Source: Eutreptiella sp. 'Long Island Sound 2002'
Lineage: Eukaryota > Euglenozoa > Euglenophyceae > Eutreptiales > Eutreptiaceae
Reading direction: 5' to 3'
Length of the DNA stretch: 64,000 nucleotides
Assembly: GCA_964036045.1 (NCBI GenBank)
Contig: OZ038400.1
Coordinates: 14,815,079-14,879,078 of the forward strand
Within the stretch, counting starts at the first letter, position 1; each line of letters begins with the position of its first letter. The position numbers and the translations under genes are program-made. The notes below the pieces were generated by a model. It did not search any database. It saw only the letters and a program-made list of their open reading frames with translations, and was not told where the DNA came from. This document shows, piece by piece, positions 37,466 through 47,871 of the stretch.

Positions 37466-40400
37466 TTGCAACCCCCAACTCCAACACACGGAGGACACGG
37501 AGCATCATATGGACCTCACCCCGCCGGAGCTCGAGCCCACAGCAAGCAGCCCCGCGGACCCCAACCCGCAAAATGCCCCCCCGCGGCCCCCCCCCCCGCG
37601 AGAGGGCGCCCTGGACGCACCTGTCCAACGCCCTACGGCGCCACCACCCCACCCACGAAGCCAGCAACGGGCCCGCCGAGTACCGGGCGTCACTCGAGCA
37701 CGACCTGCCCGACGTCACGGGGCCGGGACTCCACGGGTACACCACGCCCCCCCCCCCCTCCAGGCACCCCCACACAAGAATGGGAGGACGAGTACGCCGT
37801 CGACGTCACCGACATGACGGCATACATGGAAAGCGTGGAGGACCCGGAGCAAGACACCGTCCTCAGCCTCCTCGCCTACCGGAGCTGGAGATGGGGCCAC
37901 CAGGTCACCCTCCACCGACCGGAGGACGGGCCCCACCAGTGGTCCCCAGAGCAAACAGCGAAGTGGGACATCGTCCTCCAACTCACCCCCGAGGGCTTCT
38001 ACACCCTCACGCACAGCGGATTACCCGACGCCGCACCCAATGCACAGGCGCTGCCGCTGGCCCAGCCCCAGGAGGACGACGCAGACGCACCCCCACCGGA
38101 GGAATGTCATTGGGACCCCCCCACAGCCACCACCGAACGCATGCCGCACCGGCTCACCAAGCGTCACCTCCCCCACGACTACCATGCCACCAACGACTCG
38201 CGGGGACGCCGCACACTGCCCCTGCAGTTGGCATCACCCGAAGGCACCTTCACGTGGGGGGAAATCCTCCCCGGCGCCGTGGCGCTCACGTACCTGTGGC
38301 TCCGGGACGCGGAGACGCACGCGCAGCCCCCCGGCACACACCTCCTCCTCACCCTGGAGGGAGAGGCCGCCGTCGAAAACGTCCACACAGCGGAAGGAGA
38401 GGACTACGTGACGGCGAACGCAGACACCGCAGTATGGCTACACGCTCACGAGCACACCACACCCCCCACCGTAGTACCGGGGTCACACCCCTGGCACGTG
38501 GTCATCGTGCGACTGCCCACAGGAGCAGACACAGGAAGCGCCCAACAGGGATGGGCGGACAGGTGGGCACACGTGTGCGCCTCCCTGCACGAAGGGCTGC
38601 ACAGACCCTCCCTCACCAGTCACACCCTCGAGCCGGCCCCCACCACGGCCGAATCCCACACCGGGGCGGCCCCCCCCACCGGAGTCTGGGCCTACACGCG
38701 CACCCTCCACCGCGAGGCAGCGGAAGCCCTCAAGACCGCCATCTCCAACCACCAGGGCCTCGTGCACACCCCCCACGATAACACACAAAAGGGCTACACC
38801 CTATGGTGGCACCACCCCGCACCAGAAGGGGGCCTGCAACCACCGGCAGACCAGCCTGGCATCGGCCCGGACCTCACGGCGATCGCCCGCGCCGTCACCG
38901 CCATGGCCCAGCAAGTTGGGGCGCCACCCCAATGGGCACCGTCCATCATCAAGGAAACGGCGGCACGCCACAACCCAGCTTTCGCACACTTCCGGGGACG
39001 CCCCATTCATCCCACCCTACGGGACCTCGACCTCCCCGCCCACGATGCGTGGGCAGTCCACATCCTCGTGCCCCACGACACTGCGCCCAAAACAGGGGAC
39101 GCGACGGCACGCATCACCAAACAACTCCCCAATACCGCACTCCACTACGACATACCAACGCCCAACGTCATCGTCACCCACAACACAGGTCGCGACCACT
39201 ACTACCTCCAGGCCACGCATGAGCGCTCCCCCATCACCGTATACACCTTCACCACCTACCCTGGCCTCCAGCCACCGCAACACCACCCGCGCCCGGCATG
39301 GAAGCATCCCCTACACGTCGCCCCGACCCCACGCAAAAGGCCCCCCCACCACGCGCCCCCTCCCGCCGACAGCACCGCCCTCCACACCGCCCGCAGACGG
39401 GCCGCGGCACAACACCAAAGCCACCTGCTCCCACGCATTAACGCTGGACCCGGCACCATCACCGAGGCCACCCACAAAAGCACCTTGAACCTACTGGCTC
39501 GCAAGCTACGCCCCAAAATGGCACTGGAGGACACGCTCTGGATATACTATGGCGAAGGCCGCACGGCACGGGTGGCAGACCTCCGCAACATCATCCCCCG
39601 CCACATCCAGCGAGCAGTAGGGCCCTTCTCCGTGTACGCGGTACCACACCCCATAACAGCCCCATGCACCCACTGCACCCCTCGGTGCGCACTACCATGC
39701 GCAGGCGCTCTGCAGCAACCCCTGCCCACCCCTACCTACAGGGGGGGCATATACCTCGGCACGGTACCCGGGGACCCACACCCCTACCTCCTGCCCGCAG
39801 CGGACCGCCACCACGCCATACCACTACACCTTGTCGAGCACCTGGCGGTGGGACCATCCCCCTTCCAGAAGCGCCCCCCCCACACCCCATCCGACGGACG
39901 CCCGCCAGATGAGCCGACACACGCCACACCTCGACCCAAACGCGCCATCGCACTCCTCACCCTAAAGGCGGAAGCCGCCATCCCCCGAGACCTGGAGGGG
40001 GAAAACCACCTCATGGTGGAAGGGCTGACGGAACACGTCCTGATCGCAGCCATGTACGCCACGGCGTCCGCATCCCGCCTCTGGGAGGACCGCCCCTCCC
40101 CACCTCTAGCCCAAGCAGCGCAGGACGCCCCCGACACGGGCCCCACCGCCGAGGACATCCACCAAATCCTCAACATGCGAGCACCCCCGAAGACCCACCC
40201 TGCGGTCCGCCCCATCCAGCTCGTCAGCTGGGACGCCATGGACGCCCCCCCGACCACCACGGAGGTCCACATCCTCAAACACCGGGACACCTGGTGGACG
40301 GTGGAATGGGACGACCACGGCAAGGTCAGACGGGCAACGGCACACGCCCCCGACGGCGAAGTCCCACCCCCACCACGCGGAGGAGACCGCTTGCGAGTCG

Positions 40401-41278
40401 CCGCACGCGTCCCCCACGCCCCAGAGGCAGCCTGGGAAGCGCTGCACTACGCCCTCTACTGGGCGCAGGGGGTGCCAGAAGGCCCCCTCCCCCCGGAACG
40501 CACCCCAGCGTGGACACGCCACGCCACCCGCTACACGGCCCACATGCGCCGCCACGGGGCAGGCACCGGGCACCGGCTCCTCACCTGGCCCACAGACCCG
40601 CCCGACGCCCTGCAGGAGGCCGAGGAAGTGCTTGGCCTCATGACCAAGCAAGTGTTCCAGCTGACGGAGCCCGTCCCCACGTCCAAGCCCGACGTCCCAG
40701 CCGCCCGCGAACACCCCGTGTTTGCACCCGGCCACGCACCCGTGCAGCGGCCCCAGGGCGCACCTCCCCAACGGGGACAACCCGCTGCCCGGCGCCGCCA
40801 AGGTGCGCAGAAGCGCAAGGCCCCCACACAGGCCAAACCCGCGCCAAAGCCAAGGGCCAAGCCGAAGAGCTGGACCAAAGAGGAAGCTGCTGCCCTGTAT
40901 CCCGAATACGCCATCAACACCCGGGTGCAGCTGCCCTTCGAGTACCCCACGGCCGCGGGCCCCTCCAAGTGGATATGGGCCGCAGGGGAGGTCAAGCACC
41001 GGTACCGCGTCACCGGGGACCACCAGGGGTTCAAGATCCACGTCAAGTGGGACCCGGCCACCCCCAACGACAAGAAGCTGGGGCGCACCATCGAACTCTG
41101 GCGAGACCAAGCCGGTCGTGAGATGGTCCCCATGCAGCTGTGCACCCCCGACACGGAGCACCTCACCGGCACCGAGTACACGGGCGAAGTCCACAATGCA
41201 TGGGCCCTACCCCAGCCCCAGAAGCGGAACCGCAGGGCACCCGCAGCTCAGGGCGTCATCGACCTCCTCGACGCCTGA
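37466..41278 (+). CDS. ORF1 of the non-LTR element (Pro/His-rich)
   Basis: The frame opens at a TTG; the first in-frame ATG is at 37814, after a Pro-rich stretch that may not be coding. No family recognised. Features seen: ordered regions such as VLSLLAYRSWRWGHQV and ALEDTLWIYYGEGRTARV; Pro/His-rich linkers; a Cys cluster near 39663-39712 (CTHCTPRCALPC); and a basic Lys/Pro stretch near 40800-40870. A conserved-looking C-terminal domain follows (TRVQLPFEYP ... FKIHVKWDP). An RNA-binding ORF1 role is inferred from position. The stop is TGA followed by CGG. Confidence 0.65.
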   Translation: MQPPTPTHGGHGASYGPHPAGARAHSKQPRGPQPAKCPPAAPPPARGRPGRTCPTPYGATTPPTKPATGPPSTGRHSSTTCPTSRGRDSTGTPRPPPPPGTPTQEWEDEYAVDVTDMTAYMESVEDPEQDTVLSLLAYRSWRWGHQVTLHRPEDGPHQWSPEQTAKWDIVLQLTPEGFYTLTHSGLPDAAPNAQALPLAQPQEDDADAPPPEECHWDPPTATTERMPHRLTKRHLPHDYHATNDSRGRRTLPLQLASPEGTFTWGEILPGAVALTYLWLRDAETHAQPPGTHLLLTLEGEAAVENVHTAEGEDYVTANADTAVWLHAHEHTTPPTVVPGSHPWHVVIVRLPTGADTGSAQQGWADRWAHVCASLHEGLHRPSLTSHTLEPAPTTAESHTGAAPPTGVWAYTRTLHREAAEALKTAISNHQGLVHTPHDNTQKGYTLWWHHPAPEGGLQPPADQPGIGPDLTAIARAVTAMAQQVGAPPQWAPSIIKETAARHNPAFAHFRGRPIHPTLRDLDLPAHDAWAVHILVPHDTAPKTGDATARITKQLPNTALHYDIPTPNVIVTHNTGRDHYYLQATHERSPITVYTFTTYPGLQPPQHHPRPAWKHPLHVAPTPRKRPPHHAPPPADSTALHTARRRAAAQHQSHLLPRINAGPGTITEATHKSTLNLLARKLRPKMALEDTLWIYYGEGRTARVADLRNIIPRHIQRAVGPFSVYAVPHPITAPCTHCTPRCALPCAGALQQPLPTPTYRGGIYLGTVPGDPHPYLLPAADRHHAIPLHLVEHLAVGPSPFQKRPPHTPSDGRPPDEPTHATPRPKRAIALLTLKAEAAIPRDLEGENHLMVEGLTEHVLIAAMYATASASRLWEDRPSPPLAQAAQDAPDTGPTAEDIHQILNMRAPPKTHPAVRPIQLVSWDAMDAPPTTTEVHILKHRDTWWTVEWDDHGKVRRATAHAPDGEVPPPPRGGDRLRVAARVPHAPEAAWEALHYALYWAQGVPEGPLPPERTPAWTRHATRYTAHMRRHGAGTGHRLLTWPTDPPDALQEAEEVLGLMTKQVFQLTEPVPTSKPDVPAAREHPVFAPGHAPVQRPQGAPPQRGQPAARRRQGAQKRKAPTQAKPAPKPRAKPKSWTKEEAAALYPEYAINTRVQLPFEYPTAAGPSKWIWAAGEVKHRYRVTGDHQGFKIHVKWDPATPNDKKLGRTIELWRDQAGREMVPMQLCTPDTEHLTGTEYTGEVHNAWALPQPQKRNRRAPAAQGVIDLLDA

Positions 41279-41307
41279 CGGGGCCAGGGCCGGACACGAC
41301 CCGCCCC
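41276..41307 (+). promoter_or_regulatory. UGA-CGG readthrough-type signal between ORF1 and ORF2
   Basis: TGA (41276-41278) is followed by CGG, and the same frame is open through ORF2. A hairpin forms at once: GGGGC (41280-41284) with GCCCC (41303-41307) and, after a two-base bulge, GGG (41287-41289) with CCC (41300-41302), closing a 10-base loop. UGA followed by CGG plus a 3' stem is an established readthrough class in RNA viruses of plants and animals; applying it to this element is inference. Confidence 0.5.
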
Positions 41308-41419
41308 CCCAACTACCGGTCCCCAGAAACCGGCGCCTGCAGAAGCCCACGCCCGCATCAACATCCTCAACGAGCCCGCGGTCACCTACGACCCCACCAA
41401 GGCCGCCACACTGCAAGCC

Positions 41420-44400
41420 ATGCCCGGGCCGCACCCCCAAGGCGCAGACCTCCTGGGATTCCTGGAGCAAGCCCTCCGCAAAGCAGACCAACCCGAAGCA
41501 GCACCGATCCTGGACCCAGAGGGGAACAAATATCACGCCCACTGGGAACGGGGGGTACCCCTCTACCACAAGACGTCGGTCACGGTACATGCCCACCCCG
41601 ACCTAGGAGTGGATGGTCGCCTCGGGGCGTACGAGTGCGTGGGGCCCGGATGGCAGCTAAACGTGCTACTCACGCACGTCCCGTTCGGGGAGGAGACCAA
41701 GGCCTTCCTGGACACCCTGAGCCTGGCGTACCGCCGACTCTCCCTCCTGGCACCCACCATCATCATAGGCGACCTAAACGCCGCCCCCACCGACGACGAC
41801 CGCACCGGCCCACCCACAGCCACCGACACAGCTGTCCGGGACGCCATGCACCAATTGGGCCTCACCGACCTCACGGCAGGACTCACCGGCACACCCTCCC
41901 ATTACCCCCACCAAGCCGGCACCCACCCATCCCGCATCGACACGTGCTACGGGGACCCAACCACGGTGCGCGTCCACGAAGCAGCCTACGGGGACCTCCC
42001 GCCCACAGGCACGGGCCACCGGCCCCTCTACATCGACCTCATCATCCCCAACCTACCCCCACCCGCGGCCACCCTGCCAGACGACACCCTCCCACCCACA
42101 CTGCAGTTCCCGGCCGAGGACGACCACGGCGCCTGGCACAGGTATAACAGGGCCCTACACGCCATCCTACGCCGCCCGGGTGCACCGACACTCACCACCG
42201 CCATGCGCCGGGCGGCACAAGCATGCGGCATGGAGCGTGACACCAACCACACGGGAGCACCACCAGACCTCACCCTCCAGCAACTCGTCCATGACAACTG
42301 GACCACGAAAGGGGAACTCGCCACCCTGCTACACCCCAGCACACCAGAGGCACGAGACCGGGACGCCCACCTCCGTGTGCTCCTCACCACCCGCCGCCAC
42401 CAACTCCAGGAATGGCACGCCCACCGCATAGCGGCAGCAGCCCAGGAACGCGAAAGATACGGCAGAAACGACACGCCGTACAAGTCCCTACGGTACGTCA
42501 GCCGCATCCTGGAGGACACGGGGCGCCGTACCATCCACGCGGTACGCAGGCCCGAAGGGGGCCTCACCAATGACCCCGACGCCGTCCTCCAGGCAGTCCT
42601 GGACAGCTTCCAGGCACAACACGGGGACGCCCTCCCCGAGCTCGACCCCCACACCAGAAACACCATCCGCGAGCATGTGCCCAGGGTCTTCAACCGGGAA
42701 CAGCGGCGCGCCATCGAACACGACCCCTTCAGCATCTCAGAACTGCAACGCGCCCTCGACCGCCTGAAGAAGGGGGTCGTGCCCGGCGTCGACGGTTTGC
42801 CGGCCGAAGCGTACCGACGTCTCACCCTGCCCGTCAAACGCCGCCTGGCAGCCCGCCTGTGGGACATCGTCACGGGCGCCACGCCCATCCCCCCTGAGTG
42901 GGCCAACCTGGTCCACCCCCTCTACAAAAAGGGGGACTGGGCGCAGCCGGGGAACTGGCGGCCCATAGTCTGCGCCACCACCGAGGTCAAGCTGGTGTGG
43001 ACGCTCATCCTGGGCCGCATCGCGCCAGCGGTCTTCGCCCACGTGCCCGCCAGCATGTGGGGGGCCATGGCCGGCAGGTCCCCCCACGAGGCCATCTTCC
43101 TCCAGGACACCGCACTGGACATGAACCCCTACGAGATGATCATCGCCTCCCTCGATGTCCAAGGCGCGTTCCCCCACGCCCCACACCGGCTCCTCACGGA
43201 GGTATGGGATGCCATGGGCCTCCCATTCCTATCCTTCATGACCGGGTACATCCAGACCCGACTCTACGCCGTCATCACGGCCGCGGGCCTCACCCCCTGG
43301 ACCGGCACAGACAGCGGGGTCCCCCAGGGAGGCGCCGAAGGCCCCTTCCTCTACCTCCTCGTCACCCTGCCACTGGCATTCGAGCTAGCACGGGTATACC
43401 CGGGGTACGCCCCATACCCGCTACGGTCCCCCCTCATCAACTTCGCAGATGACAACCTCCTCACTACGGCCACCCGCCACCGCGACCCTGAGAACGCAGG
43501 GCTACCAACAACCACCGAACAAGCGTCCGCCATTCTCCAACTCACCACAACCTACCTGGACGCCCACCAGCTCCTAGTGCACCCCCGCAAATCGGTCGGG
43601 CTGGCCGACGCCAAGACCCCCACCCCCCACATCCGGAAAGGCGAACCCCTACACCTGGAAGACACCACAGTCCACCTGGGAGTCACACAGGCCACGCAGC
43701 ACCACCACATCACACTCCCAAGCAAGCTAGAAGAGCGCCTCGCTCGGCTACCCCAAATTGCCAGGGGGGACCTCCTGTCTACGCAGGGACTGGCGTACTT
43801 CATGGAAGCAGTGCTCAACGCGGCCATCGGGTACCAAGCCCTGCACCTCCCACGCCCCCAAGACGCACTACGCCACGCTCGACAGCAAGTGACGAAGGCA
43901 TGGGCGCAACACGGAGGCTGGCCCACGTCTTTCCCCAAGGAGGCCATGATGGCCCACTGGCGCTACTACGGAGACAATACGGGCGCCCTGGTCGACATGG
44001 CCTATGCCAAACACGCAGCACACCTCCTACACAGGGTAACACACAACCACCAACCAGAAGTTCGCGAGGCGGCAGCCATACGCATAAAAGAAGCGCAAAT
44101 GGCCCGCAACACCTGCCCCCGGTGGATACTGGCACAACACGGCGTCCCCACCCCCGTGGGCACTGGCATCTGGGCCCAGCTACAACTCCTCCTACCGCAC
44201 CACACACACGCCATCCTGACAAACCACCACTGCGATCAACAGGGGCCACTCGTGGCCACACACACCGAAATCCACCGACACCCGGCAGGCGAGGTGGACA
44301 CCCTGCGCCTCGTAGGGGCCACCATCACCATACTGTATATCACCCCAACACAGATGAAGATCATGGCCCAATGCGACGCCCACCACGCCCCGTTCCTTTC

Positions 44401-46603
44401 CGACCCACAATGGCCAGCACGCCACGTCTTCCAAGCGTACCTCCGCGCATGTGCTACGAAGGCAGGGCGCGACATGCCGGGGCCCAAGGACATCGACACG
44501 GCGTACACAGCCTTCCAGCGCCAGCACCCCCGGCCCCGCCTGAGCGAGCACGAGACCCCCAACGACGGCGGCACGACGCAGGGGGAGCCCACCCCGTCAG
44601 CCGAAGGCTGGACACCACCCACCATCCTGCTGCTAGCACCAAACGGCCACAAACATGCTACCCGCACCGTCCAGCGACACCATGCCCCCTGGTCCATCCC
44701 CAAACACAATGCACCGGAGACCGATGTACCACCAGTCAGACACAGTGACCAGGGCATACCACGCACGTGCTGGCACTGCGGCCCGGCAGCCCTCGACACT
44801 CCGTGGCCCCTGCTGCACCTCGTCTCCACCCACTACCGCACCCCCACCGCCGCCGCCACCGCCGACCAGCAGGCATGGCTCTCCCCCTGGTTTCACACGG
44901 TACCCCCAGACCACCCGGCGCACGTAGCCTGGACCCGGACACCCACGGCGACATGGACGTTCACCAACGAGCGGGCAGACCCCGACAGCATAGCCATGGA
45001 GTACGACCGCTGCGACCCACACCGCGCAGGACCTCAGGAGGCACCCATGCGCCCCCTACAGCACAAATGCCCCACCCTCCGCGGCGACAAAAACGACAAG
45101 GAGCGGCGACAGACCATCACGTGCCAGAAGTTCCACCCCAATACGGGATACCTCTTCCACCTGATGTACGCGTATATCACCCAGGGACGCCCAGACAGGG
45201 GCCTCCCCCGCCTCACCCCACGAGCCCAGGCCATCATCACCCAGGGAATAGGCGTCTATGCAGCGCCACTACTGCAACCCACGCAAATCACCGCCAGAAC
45301 CACCCAGGGGAACCCCATCTACGTCTATCACCCCACAGCAATCGCCCGCCTACCCATACCCAGCGACACCGACATCATCTACTTCACTGACGCATCCGGC
45401 ACCCAGCAACGCACCCCCACGGTCGGTTGCGCCTCCGTGCGCGTCACCCGGCACGCGGACGGCCTCCACGTGGAACACCACACCGGGACCACCATCTTTG
45501 GGGCGTCCTCCCACGGCGAACTGCGCACCATGGCAGACGCCGTCACCGCCACACCGCCACCCACGGCGGTCCGGCCCCGCAACATCCGGGTAGTCGTGGA
45601 CGCCACGGTCGACATCCACCTCACCAGGCGCCTTGCGGACCTGCCCCTCCTCAAAGCACCCGAGTCCGGCCTCACCACACAAGCGTTGGGACTATGGATG
45701 GCCTTCAAGGGCATGCACCCCCAGGACGCCCTACACATCATCAAGCAGGAGTCACACCGCTACGCATACGGCAATGGACGCGCAGACACGCAGGCCAAAC
45801 ACCAGAACACCAACCACGCCCCAGGGCTCGAACGCGTGCGACTGGACACCCCACACCACAGCCACCTGCAGCACCTGCCCCCGATACCCCTGGCCACACA
45901 GCCCCCCCAACAGATGCCCGAGGACACGCCGTACACGGATCGAGACAAGCAGTACCACTACCCCACACCCATCCAGCAACTGGCCACCACACTGGGCCAC
46001 CCAGCGAACACCGAACTCCTCCGACGCCTCGAAAACTCCGTCCACACCCCCCTCTACTACTCCGCCCTACGCCCGGATAGCCTCCCGGCACACCTACAAA
46101 AGCCCCGACTCCAACTCGCCCTCGAACAACTTCCCCTCCTCACCCGATACCACCGATGGTATACGCGCCGCTCGATCCACGTCCCCGCAGGACACACCAA
46201 ATGCATCTGCAGCCACGCGGAAGAAGAAACATGGGACCACTTCAAGGCGTGCCCCCTGTACAGAGGACTGGACACCCTCACAGACTGGAACCCAACCCAC
46301 ACCATCGCACAGCACGCCGGATGGCTGGCGCAGTCCCCGGCGACCCAGCAACTCACCACCGTCCTCAAGCAGACGGAGGTGCTCGAGGCAGTCCGCAGGG
46401 GACTCGTCCCCACTGCCGTCTACACCTTGCTACGCACCCATGCGGAGGACCCCCAGGCCACGGCGGCGCACATGCAGCGGACGGCCGTTGCCAAGACGGC
46501 GGAGCAGCTCACATACCGCACCCAAAAATACCTGCAGCATGCGGCAACCCTGCCCCCAACAGACCAATCCCACCTCCTCAAACTCCTGTTCTACCAACCA
46601 TGA
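41420..46603 (+). CDS. ORF2: EEP endonuclease, RT, RNase H, zinc finger
   Basis: The frame is open from 41279; the ATG at 41420 lies inside the endonuclease domain, so the protein probably starts upstream by readthrough. Endonuclease motifs are IIIGDLNAAPTDDD (about 41757), SRIDTCYGD (about 41929) and GTGHRPLY (about 42009). RT motifs are VPGVDGLPAEAYR (about 42778), GNWRPI, LDVQGAFPHAP (about 43149), SGVPQGG and NFADDNLLT (about 43438), with the catalytic Asp-Asp intact. RNase H has all four acids: FTDASG, HGELRT, VVVDATVD and GRADTQ. A CCHC-like finger (CICSHAEEETWDHFKAC, about 46204) ends it. The protein looks functional. Confidence 0.88.
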   Translation: MPGPHPQGADLLGFLEQALRKADQPEAAPILDPEGNKYHAHWERGVPLYHKTSVTVHAHPDLGVDGRLGAYECVGPGWQLNVLLTHVPFGEETKAFLDTLSLAYRRLSLLAPTIIIGDLNAAPTDDDRTGPPTATDTAVRDAMHQLGLTDLTAGLTGTPSHYPHQAGTHPSRIDTCYGDPTTVRVHEAAYGDLPPTGTGHRPLYIDLIIPNLPPPAATLPDDTLPPTLQFPAEDDHGAWHRYNRALHAILRRPGAPTLTTAMRRAAQACGMERDTNHTGAPPDLTLQQLVHDNWTTKGELATLLHPSTPEARDRDAHLRVLLTTRRHQLQEWHAHRIAAAAQERERYGRNDTPYKSLRYVSRILEDTGRRTIHAVRRPEGGLTNDPDAVLQAVLDSFQAQHGDALPELDPHTRNTIREHVPRVFNREQRRAIEHDPFSISELQRALDRLKKGVVPGVDGLPAEAYRRLTLPVKRRLAARLWDIVTGATPIPPEWANLVHPLYKKGDWAQPGNWRPIVCATTEVKLVWTLILGRIAPAVFAHVPASMWGAMAGRSPHEAIFLQDTALDMNPYEMIIASLDVQGAFPHAPHRLLTEVWDAMGLPFLSFMTGYIQTRLYAVITAAGLTPWTGTDSGVPQGGAEGPFLYLLVTLPLAFELARVYPGYAPYPLRSPLINFADDNLLTTATRHRDPENAGLPTTTEQASAILQLTTTYLDAHQLLVHPRKSVGLADAKTPTPHIRKGEPLHLEDTTVHLGVTQATQHHHITLPSKLEERLARLPQIARGDLLSTQGLAYFMEAVLNAAIGYQALHLPRPQDALRHARQQVTKAWAQHGGWPTSFPKEAMMAHWRYYGDNTGALVDMAYAKHAAHLLHRVTHNHQPEVREAAAIRIKEAQMARNTCPRWILAQHGVPTPVGTGIWAQLQLLLPHHTHAILTNHHCDQQGPLVATHTEIHRHPAGEVDTLRLVGATITILYITPTQMKIMAQCDAHHAPFLSDPQWPARHVFQAYLRACATKAGRDMPGPKDIDTAYTAFQRQHPRPRLSEHETPNDGGTTQGEPTPSAEGWTPPTILLLAPNGHKHATRTVQRHHAPWSIPKHNAPETDVPPVRHSDQGIPRTCWHCGPAALDTPWPLLHLVSTHYRTPTAAATADQQAWLSPWFHTVPPDHPAHVAWTRTPTATWTFTNERADPDSIAMEYDRCDPHRAGPQEAPMRPLQHKCPTLRGDKNDKERRQTITCQKFHPNTGYLFHLMYAYITQGRPDRGLPRLTPRAQAIITQGIGVYAAPLLQPTQITARTTQGNPIYVYHPTAIARLPIPSDTDIIYFTDASGTQQRTPTVGCASVRVTRHADGLHVEHHTGTTIFGASSHGELRTMADAVTATPPPTAVRPRNIRVVVDATVDIHLTRRLADLPLLKAPESGLTTQALGLWMAFKGMHPQDALHIIKQESHRYAYGNGRADTQAKHQNTNHAPGLERVRLDTPHHSHLQHLPPIPLATQPPQQMPEDTPYTDRDKQYHYPTPIQQLATTLGHPANTELLRRLENSVHTPLYYSALRPDSLPAHLQKPRLQLALEQLPLLTRYHRWYTRRSIHVPAGHTKCICSHAEEETWDHFKACPLYRGLDTLTDWNPTHTIAQHAGWLAQSPATQQLTTVLKQTEVLEAVRRGLVPTAVYTLLRTHAEDPQATAAHMQRTAVAKTAEQLTYRTQKYLQHAATLPPTDQSHLLKLLFYQP

Positions 46604-46618
46604 GAACCTACCCCGTGA

Positions 46619-46978
46619 CGTACCAACACCGAACCCCCACCACGTCTACACACCGTCCACCGAGCACAGCACTGGCACAGCACACACGGGCGCCACAGGC
46701 ACCGCACACGCTCCCACCAGCATGCGCGCGCCACCAGCCCCCATCCCCCCACGCCGCCGTCCGTCCACAGGTACCACCAACCACCAGCCACCGCATGTCC
46801 CCTCTGCGTTCGCCAGCGGCTACCACAGACAGCCCTGCCCTGCAACCCAGACCACTGGGTCTGCCTGGGAGCCGCGCACCGCCTCACCCACTGCCCCCAC
46901 TGCGGGGACCTCAACCCCCGCCACCGCGAACGGCCCGCGGCCCCAGCCGCACCCCCCCCCGCCAGCCACCCCAGCTGA
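46619..46978 (+). CDS. Possible zinc-finger ORF downstream of the LINE
   Basis: An open segment in the same phase as ORF2, bounded by TGA at 46616 and 46976, without its own ATG. It encodes a cross-brace-like Cys/His array: CPLCVRQRLPQ, then C, HWVC, and THCPHCGDL (46796-46915). The spacing is RING- or ribbon-like. The next segment in the same phase resumes as FGYLTDTLRDQL after the TGA. C-rich DNA keeps frames open by chance, so only the Cys/His array supports coding. Confidence 0.4.
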   Translation, partial: RTNTEPPPRLHTVHRAQHWHSTHGRHRHRTRSHQHARATSPHPPTPPSVHRYHQPPATACPLCVRQRLPQTALPCNPDHWVCLGAAHRLTHCPHCGDLNPRHRERPAAPAAPPPASHPS

Positions 46979-47871
46979 TTCGGGTACCTCACCGACACTC
47001 TCCGGGACCAACTGGGAGGGTACTACGTGGCGGACGCGGCGGACCACGCATGGGCCATAGCCGTGGCCGCGGGCAACACACCCCTGCCCCCCCACAGCCC
47101 ACCCCTACGCCACAGCGGAGGCGGCTTGAACGTGGCGGCCCGCCACATCCTCCTCGCCCTATACCTCCACCACCGAGACCTACACCTCCCAGACCCACAA
47201 CTCCCGGCCCCCCAAGCAGCAGCCCTGACGCCGGAAGCGTGGGCCGACACGGCACCAGAGGAGATAGCAGCCTACCTCCGAACCACGTGCCGCCGGTTCG
47301 CAAACGCCCTCGGCCGACGGAAGGGAACACCCTACCCCCTCAGCGCGCTCCTCTACCCGGCACACCACCCCCACCCCGCACAACAGACGCCCCCGGAGGG
47401 CTGGGCGTCTTTTCGGGACACCCACCTGGCCGCCCCCGACGAGGCCACCGCCACGCGGATTGGCCTCACGGACCAGGAGGCCTACGTCAAAGGCCTCAAG
47501 ACGAGCCTCCAAGAGGCACACCGCTGGCGCGCCCGCTCCCCGTCGCCCCCACGGGGACAGGGGGGTTCACCCGCGCCCGGCACCCACCAGGCCAAGAAGA
47601 CCAAGGGGCACCGGCACCAGGGGGCCCGCCAACGCGCCCGCCAGCAGGGCGCGACGCCCCGATCAAGGCCCGGGTCCAGCCATACCGCACCGCCCCACGC
47701 CGAGACCCCCGGGGCACACCAACAACACCACCACCACCAACGCCCACCACCACCACCGTACCGCAGCACCCAAACCCTGCAGCCCAGTCAGCCACCACCG
47801 CCCACACACGTCCACACAATGCCAGGACCACCGTACGCGCAGAGCCAGGGGACATGGCACCACCAACACCA
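46979..47871 (+). CDS. ORF of unknown function, left part, interrupted by element C2
   Basis: The frame begins after TGA at 46976-46978 with FGYLTDTLRDQLGGYYVADA and reads as a helical, Ala-rich domain to about 47530. A basic, Arg/Gly/His-rich tail and a Pro/His-rich stretch follow, cut at 47871 by the family C insertion. The continuation should lie from 58647 onwards. No ATG near the start, so it is either expressed from upstream or the 5' end is damaged. Function unknown. Confidence 0.45.
47867..47871. repeat. Target-site duplication CACCA, left copy (element C2)
   Basis: CACCA directly precedes the LTR at 47872 and is repeated at 58642-58646 directly after the right LTR. This is the 5-bp duplication typical of Ty3 elements. 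Confidence 0.93.

Larger units (their letters stand above)
37466..46603 (+). mobile_element. Non-LTR retroelement with endonuclease, RT and RNase H
   Basis: Two large ORFs in one frame, separated only by TGA at 41276-41278, encode a Pro/His-rich protein and an EEP endonuclease-RT-RNase H polyprotein with a C-terminal CCHC-like finger. This is the layout of RNase H-bearing LINEs (I/Tad/R-like superclade). The minimum extent is given: C-rich ORFs continue to about 62.9 kb and a poly(A)-containing tract is at 63527-63560, so the element may be far larger. Codon choice is strongly C-ending, unlike the LTR elements. Confidence 0.8.

Noticed and set aside
36898-38781. Long open frames overlapping the LINE ORF1 on both strands
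   Set aside because: They are low-complexity Arg/Pro/His translations typical of out-of-phase reading in C-rich DNA. Only the phase that reaches ordered protein sequence and joins ORF2 was kept.
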